Positions 5,757 to 8,620 of a stretch of DNA of 8,620 nucleotides are shown one piece after another (the stretch's first letter is position 1; every line of letters starts with the position of its first letter). The stretch is taken from NCBI GenBank assembly GCA_050999295.1, contig JBPCPI010000013.1, forward strand, positions 1 through 8,620, given 5' to 3'. The notes beneath the pieces were generated by a model. That model was given only the letters and a program-made list of their open reading frames with translations, did no database searches and was not told the origin of the DNA. A program made the translations under genes and the position numbers. This DNA is from JACCQS01 sp050999295 (lineage in GTDB: Bacteria; Actinomycetota; Actinomycetes; Mycobacteriales; Geodermatophilaceae).

Positions 5757-6563
5757 ATGGCAGCAGGCGTTGAGACGGTGGCTGTCTCTGGCCTGCGCGT
5801 CGCCTATCGCCGTGCGGGACAGGGACAGCCGCTGGTGCTGCTGCATGGAGGATTTCTCGACAGCCGGGAATGGCGAGCCCAATTGAACGGCCTGTCGGAT
5901 GACTTCGACGTGATCGCCGTGGATTGCCTGGGTTGTGGCCAGTCCGACGACCCGCCAGAGGGGTTCACACTGCGCGACTATGCCGACCACCTCGCCGGCT
6001 TCCTAGCCGCCCTGGGCTGCGACGGTGCCCACTTCGGCGGACTTTCCTTCGGGTCGATGTACGCACTGGTGCTCTACCGGTTCTATCCAGAGCTACCCCA
6101 TAGCTTGATCCTGGCCGGGGCCTACGCGGGCTGGGGCGGATCCCTGCCTCGGGCTGAGGTCGCTCGACGCGTGCGGTGGGTGAACGATGTCCTCGACCGT
6201 CCGGTGGCCGAATGGGGTCCGGATTTCCTTGCCACCGTGTACCGAGACCAGACGCCGCCAGCGCTCCTGCGGGAGGCGATGGAAATCCTCGAGGATCTAC
6301 GGCCGAGCGGGTTTCGTCCGGTGACCGAAGCCTTCTTTGCCGCAGATCTGCGGGATGTGCTGCCACGCATCACCGTTCCCACCCTGCTGATCTACGGCGA
6401 CGCCGACGCCCGTTCGCCGAGGCACGTGGCACAGGATCTGCACGAGCAGATTCGCGGTTCGCGTCTGGTGGTCCTGCCCGACGCCGGCCACGGCGTCAAC
6501 GAGGAGGCGCCAGAGGCGTTCAACGCTGTGGTGCGCGATTTCCTCACCGGGCTAGCCGGCTGA
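5757..6563 (+). CDS. Alpha/beta-hydrolase fold protein
   Basis: 268 residues from the ATG at 5757, the usual size for a single-domain alpha/beta hydrolase. Visible landmarks: LVLLHGGF (27-33) with the oxyanion HGG, the strand and turn VIAVDCLGCGQSD (52-64), nucleophile Ser97 in the GLSFGS elbow, a cap region (about 125-195), acid Asp215 in YGDADARSP (Asp217 is an alternative), and His245 in DAGHGVNEE. The catalytic triad is complete, so it is probably an active esterase, lipase-like hydrolase or related C-C/C-X hydrolase; the substrate cannot be inferred. GTG at 5751 is a possible start two codons upstream, and the Shine-Dalgarno is weak (GGAT at 5744-5747). It is divergent from add, and its stop is only 5 bp from the stop of the convergent ABC permease gene. 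A hydrolase beside add is also what I remember in mycobacteria. Confidence 0.88.
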   Translation: MAAGVETVAVSGLRVAYRRAGQGQPLVLLHGGFLDSREWRAQLNGLSDDFDVIAVDCLGCGQSDDPPEGFTLRDYADHLAGFLAALGCDGAHFGGLSFGSMYALVLYRFYPELPHSLILAGAYAGWGGSLPRAEVARRVRWVNDVLDRPVAEWGPDFLATVYRDQTPPALLREAMEILEDLRPSGFRPVTEAFFAADLRDVLPRITVPTLLIYGDADARSPRHVAQDLHEQIRGSRLVVLPDAGHGVNEEAPEAFNAVVRDFLTGLAG

Positions 6564-6587
6564 CCGAATCACCCGTCCGCGCGGTCA
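6561..6587. terminator. Weak inverted repeat between convergent hydrolase and ABC permease genes
   Basis: TGACCG (6561-6566, containing the hydrolase stop) pairs with CGGTCA (6582-6587) around a 15-base loop. The two convergent genes end 5 bp apart and this is the only nearby inverted repeat I see. A 6-bp stem with a long loop and no U-tract is weak evidence. Confidence 0.25.
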
Positions 6588-7432
6588 CGCCATCGGAAAA
6601 CCAGGACACAGAGCATCAAACCGAGGATCGTCCAAGCACCCAGCACGAGGGCGACCTTGTCCAACTCGAAGGAGCCGGCAGCTTCCTGAGCAGCGAACGA
6701 ATCCGGCAGGAACGCTGCCCGCATCCCCTGTGTCAGCCACTTGAGCGGGAAGACCGCGGCGAAGTTCTGCATCCAGTCCGGCAGGTCGGTGAAGACGAAG
6801 AACACACCCGAGGTGAACTGCAGGACCAGGGCGATCGGCGTGACGATGGCAGGAGCGGACTTGCCGTTCTTGATCGCACTCGAGAACGCGATGCCGAGCA
6901 GCGAACAGGAGGCCAGGCCCAGCAGGGTGACCCATACCAGCGTCGCCCACTTGGCCGCTGTCGGAGGAAGGTCGACGCCGTACACGACCACCCCGACCAC
7001 GAACAGCAGGGCGATCGTGGCCACGCCGACCACGATGACCTGGACGATCTTCCCCACGAAGTAGGCGGACTTGGGCATCGGCGTGCCCGACAGCCGTTTG
7101 AGTCGTCCCTCACTGCGCTCGATCGCGATGGTGATCGCGAGATTCTGGAAGCCGGCGGCCAGGACGCCCGAGGCGACCATTCCGGCCATGAAGTACTGCA
7201 CGAAGGTCAGGCCAGGCGCGAGGTCGAAGTTCAGGACCGCACCGAAGATGAGCAACAGCATGGACGGGAAGATCAGCGTGAAGACGAGGGCTTCCTTCTG
7301 CCGGAAGAACTCGAGGATCTCGACGCGGGCGCGAGCGGCGTACACCTGACCGGTCGGGGGCAGCTCCACCCGGTCGTTGGCCATGGCTGCCCGAGAGGCG
7401 GGCGTCGCGGTCTTCGGTGTCGGGCTGCTCAC
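6569..7432 (-). CDS. ABC-2 type transporter permease
   Basis: 287 residues. After a hydrophilic N-terminus of about 45 residues come six hydrophobic segments: about 49-68, 80-104, 129-152, 162-184, 193-214 and 258-280. The fifth segment and its following amphipathic stretch (SGVFFVF, then PDWMQNFAAVFPLKWL, then GMRAAF) form the characteristic ABC-2 permease signature region. The cytoplasmic loop ERSEGRLKRL (105-114) is typical of the family. It forms the membrane channel for the ATPase encoded immediately upstream, probably as an exporter of a drug-like, lipid or polysaccharide substrate; the substrate is unknown. The GTG start at 7432 shares four bases (GTGA) with the ATPase stop, and GGAG (7443-7440) lies 7 bases before it, indicating translational coupling. 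An internal ATG (7384) is less likely. Confidence 0.92.
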   Translation of the reverse strand: MSSPTPKTATPASRAAMANDRVELPPTGQVYAARARVEILEFFRQKEALVFTLIFPSMLLLIFGAVLNFDLAPGLTFVQYFMAGMVASGVLAAGFQNLAITIAIERSEGRLKRLSGTPMPKSAYFVGKIVQVIVVGVATIALLFVVGVVVYGVDLPPTAAKWATLVWVTLLGLASCSLLGIAFSSAIKNGKSAPAIVTPIALVLQFTSGVFFVFTDLPDWMQNFAAVFPLKWLTQGMRAAFLPDSFAAQEAAGSFELDKVALVLGAWTILGLMLCVLVFRWRDRADG

Positions 7433-8331
7433 GCCGGTTCTCCGATCATCTGGAGGTAGATGTCCTCGAGGCTGGGGCGCAGCACGGACAGTTCGGGGAT
7501 CTCCCCGCCCAGCCGCTGGCTCAGTGTCTGGACGACGGCGGTCGGAGTTGCGGTGGTCTCCTCGCGATGCTGCCCGTCCTCGACCCAGCGCACCCGGGCC
7601 GGCGCGAGATGACGTCCGCCGAGTTCGGCGGGTACGCCGACCTCGACGATCCGCCCCGCGGCGATCACGCCGACCCGGTCGGCCAGGGCCTCGGCCTCGT
7701 CGAGGTAGTGCGTGGTCAGCAGCATGGTCGTACCCAGCGCGCGCAGCTGGCGGATCAGCTCCCAGAACTGTCGCCGCGCCTCCGGGTCGAAGCCGGTGGT
7801 CGGCTCGTCCAGGAACAGCAGCCGCGGTCGCCCGACGATGCCCAGGGCCACGTCGAGGCGGCGCTGCTGGCCACCGGACAGCGAGCTGGCCCTGGCCTTG
7901 AGCTTCTCGGTCAGGCCGACGAGCCCGATCACCTCCTCGACGGGTCTCGGGTTGGCGAAGTACGAGGCCTGCACGCGTACGGTCTCGGCGACGGTCAGTT
8001 CGCTGTCACCACCCTTGCTCTGCAGGACGATGCCGATCTGGGACTTCCACCTGGCATCGGCCTTGGCCGGGTCGACGCCGAGCACACTGACCTCTCCCGC
8101 GTCGCGGCGGCGATAGCCCTCGAGGATCTCCACGGTGGTGGTCTTGCCGGCACCGTTGGGGCCGAGCAGGGCGAAGATCTCGCCACGGGCGATGTCGAGG
8201 TCGACACCGGCTACCGCCTCGTGCTCGCCGTATGTCTTGCGCAGGCCGCGAACGCTGATCGCGACATCGACGGGAGCCGGTGCTGGCGACGGAGTCTGCT
8301 GATCGGCGAGGTGCGGTGTATCCGTTGTCAT
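7429..8331 (-). CDS. ABC transporter ATP-binding protein (ABC-2/daunorubicin-resistance-like class)
   Basis: 300 residues, one nucleotide-binding domain. In order: Walker A GPNGAGKTT (57-65), Q-loop Gln104 in IVLQ, signature LSGGQ (151-155), Walker B RLLFLDEP (170-177), D-loop GFDP (180-183), and switch His208 in TTHYLDEAE. The last ~70 residues form the C-terminal extension common in DrrA-like exporter ATPases, ending with LEDIYLQMIGE. A Pro/Ala-rich stretch (14-20) precedes the domain. It powers export through the permease encoded by the overlapping downstream gene. The ATG at 8331 has a strong GGGAGG (8345-8340) 8 bases upstream. The 166-bp spacer upstream carries two identical palindromes that probably serve as operators. 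The transported substrate cannot be told from the sequence. Confidence 0.96.
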   Translation of the reverse strand: MTTDTPHLADQQTPSPAPAPVDVAISVRGLRKTYGEHEAVAGVDLDIARGEIFALLGPNGAGKTTTVEILEGYRRRDAGEVSVLGVDPAKADARWKSQIGIVLQSKGGDSELTVAETVRVQASYFANPRPVEEVIGLVGLTEKLKARASSLSGGQQRRLDVALGIVGRPRLLFLDEPTTGFDPEARRQFWELIRQLRALGTTMLLTTHYLDEAEALADRVGVIAAGRIVEVGVPAELGGRHLAPARVRWVEDGQHREETTATPTAVVQTLSQRLGGEIPELSVLRPSLEDIYLQMIGEPA

Positions 8332-8339
8332 GTGCTCAG

Positions 8340-8345
8340 CCTCCC
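8340..8345 (-). promoter_or_regulatory. Ribosome binding site of the ABC ATPase gene
   Basis: GGGAGG on the minus strand, 8 bases before the ATG at 8331; it fixes that start. Confidence 0.65.
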
Positions 8346-8361
8346 GTACCGCGCGTACCGC
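8345..8361. repeat. Tandem CGTACCGC repeat in ABC operon leader
   Basis: CGTACCGC occurs at 8345-8352 and again at 8354-8361, one base apart, directly beside the ribosome binding site of the ATPase gene. It could be a minor protein-binding site or chance in GC-rich DNA. Confidence 0.3.
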
Positions 8362-8419
8362 CTCTAGCCCCCGGTAGCTGGTTGTGGGTCCGCCAATCGC
8401 TGGACACCCGCGGCGACAT

Positions 8420-8436
8420 GATCAGGTGGCCTGATC
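8420..8436. promoter_or_regulatory. Palindrome copy 1, candidate operator
   Basis: GATCAGG-TGG-CCTGATC: perfect 7-bp arms around a 3-bp centre, 88 bp upstream of the ABC ATPase start codon. The same 17 bp recur at 8483-8499. Two identical imperfect-centre palindromes upstream of an exporter operon are typical of binding sites for a dimeric repressor such as a TetR-family protein. The regulator's identity is inference. Confidence 0.65.
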
Positions 8437-8482
8437 CCGTCGTGACCTCTCCCATGGCCTGCCCCCCGGTAGGTAACGACTC

Positions 8483-8499
8483 GATCAGGTGGCCTGATC
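8483..8499. promoter_or_regulatory. Palindrome copy 2, candidate operator
   Basis: Identical to the copy at 8420-8436 and in the same orientation, displaced by 63 bp, which is six turns of B-DNA. Its right edge overlaps the TGA stop of the upstream minus-strand gene (8498-8500). It could also act as a hairpin at the end of that gene, but the lack of a U-tract and the identical second copy favour a protein-binding site. Confidence 0.65.
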
Positions 8500-8620
8500 A
8501 TCGCGCAGCGATGCGGTCCACGATCAGTGGCAGCAGCTCGTGGTCGCTGTCGACCCCGACGGCGCCCTCGAGCGCCTCGAGTGCTCGCGGGATCCGATCG
8601 GCGTCGTCGGTGTGCAACTC
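8498..8620 (-). CDS. C-terminal 40 residues of an unidentified protein, cut by window edge
   Basis: The minus strand is open from the right edge (8620) to TGA at 8500-8498 and encodes 40 residues, beginning ELHTDDADRIPRALEALEG and ending LLPLIVDRIAAR. Codon use is strongly GC3-biased, as in real genes here, and the peptide is amphipathic and helical in character. The DDADRIP...LE pattern followed by a hydrophobic LLPLIVDRI end is faintly like the C-terminus of TetR-family regulators. That would suit the two palindromes just downstream and the exporter operon that follows. The resemblance is weak, so the function is left open. The gene and the ABC operon run in the same direction. Confidence 0.6.
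   Translation of the reverse strand, partial: ELHTDDADRIPRALEALEGAVGVDSDHELLPLIVDRIAAR

Noticed and set aside
5634..5990. N-terminal extension of adenosine deaminase
   Set aside because: It overlaps the hydrolase gene, is not homologous to deaminases, and good starts exist at 5633 and 5624.
6176..7459. 427-codon plus-strand open frame over the hydrolase end and ABC permease
   Set aside because: A very Arg/Asp/Glu/Gln-rich, low-complexity translation, antisense to a clear membrane protein; shadow frame.
7417..8367. 316-codon plus-strand open frame opposite the ABC ATPase
   Set aside because: The minus strand encodes all ATPase motifs; the plus frame is a mirror of it.
8483..8499. Second palindrome as an intrinsic terminator of the upstream gene
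   Set aside because: It has only a 7-bp stem and no U-tract, and an identical copy lies 63 bp further on; an operator pair explains both better.
8522..8530. GATCAGTGG inside the right-edge gene as a third operator half-site
   Set aside because: It is one base shorter than the operator half-site, lacks the second arm, and lies in coding sequence.

Overview
The window is GC-rich, densely packed DNA. Codons favour G or C at the third position, and several reading frames are open on both strands over most genes. Together with the protein families present, this points to an actinobacterium (high-GC Gram-positive). I cannot name the genus. The stretch is mostly metabolic and housekeeping in character, with one toxin-antitoxin pair embedded in it.

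Left part (1-3753, + strand): a probable operon of three genes. A catalytically complete aldehyde dehydrogenase (its 5' end is cut by the window edge) is followed by a shorter, 301-residue aldehyde-dehydrogenase-like protein. The second protein has lost the key active-site residues and lacks the catalytic-cysteine domain. Ten bases further on lies a 450-residue protein of unknown function, which I find to be built from two divergent copies of one unit. From memory, such an ALDH pair in actinobacteria usually follows deoC (deoxyribose-phosphate aldolase). This agrees with the adenosine deaminase found further right and suggests a nucleoside/deoxyribose catabolic neighbourhood.

Middle (3754-4529): a VapB/VapC toxin-antitoxin pair on the + strand. 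A palindrome and a possible leaderless promoter sit just before vapB. The junction between the genes is unusual: vapB has an extra C-terminal tail encoded by AGCGAG-type repeat DNA, and a hairpin overlaps a possible ribosome binding site of vapC. A strong hairpin at the end of vapC separates it from the convergent adenosine deaminase gene.

Right-centre (4530-6563): adenosine deaminase (add, - strand) and an alpha/beta-hydrolase (+ strand) diverge from a spacer of about 120 bp. I recall a similar grouping (unknown ~420-residue protein, hydrolase, add, followed by deoA/cdd) in mycobacteria, but could not check it here.

Right part (6569-8620, - strand): a two-gene ABC-2 type exporter operon (ATPase then permease, start and stop overlapping by 4 bp). 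Upstream of it are a regulatory spacer with two identical 17-bp palindromes exactly 63 bp apart, and the last 40 codons of another - strand gene, possibly the regulator. No tRNA, rRNA, CRISPR, insertion sequence or prophage gene was seen. No wholly new system is evident. The most novel-looking elements are the duplicated unknown protein, the vapB-vapC junction and the paired palindromes.
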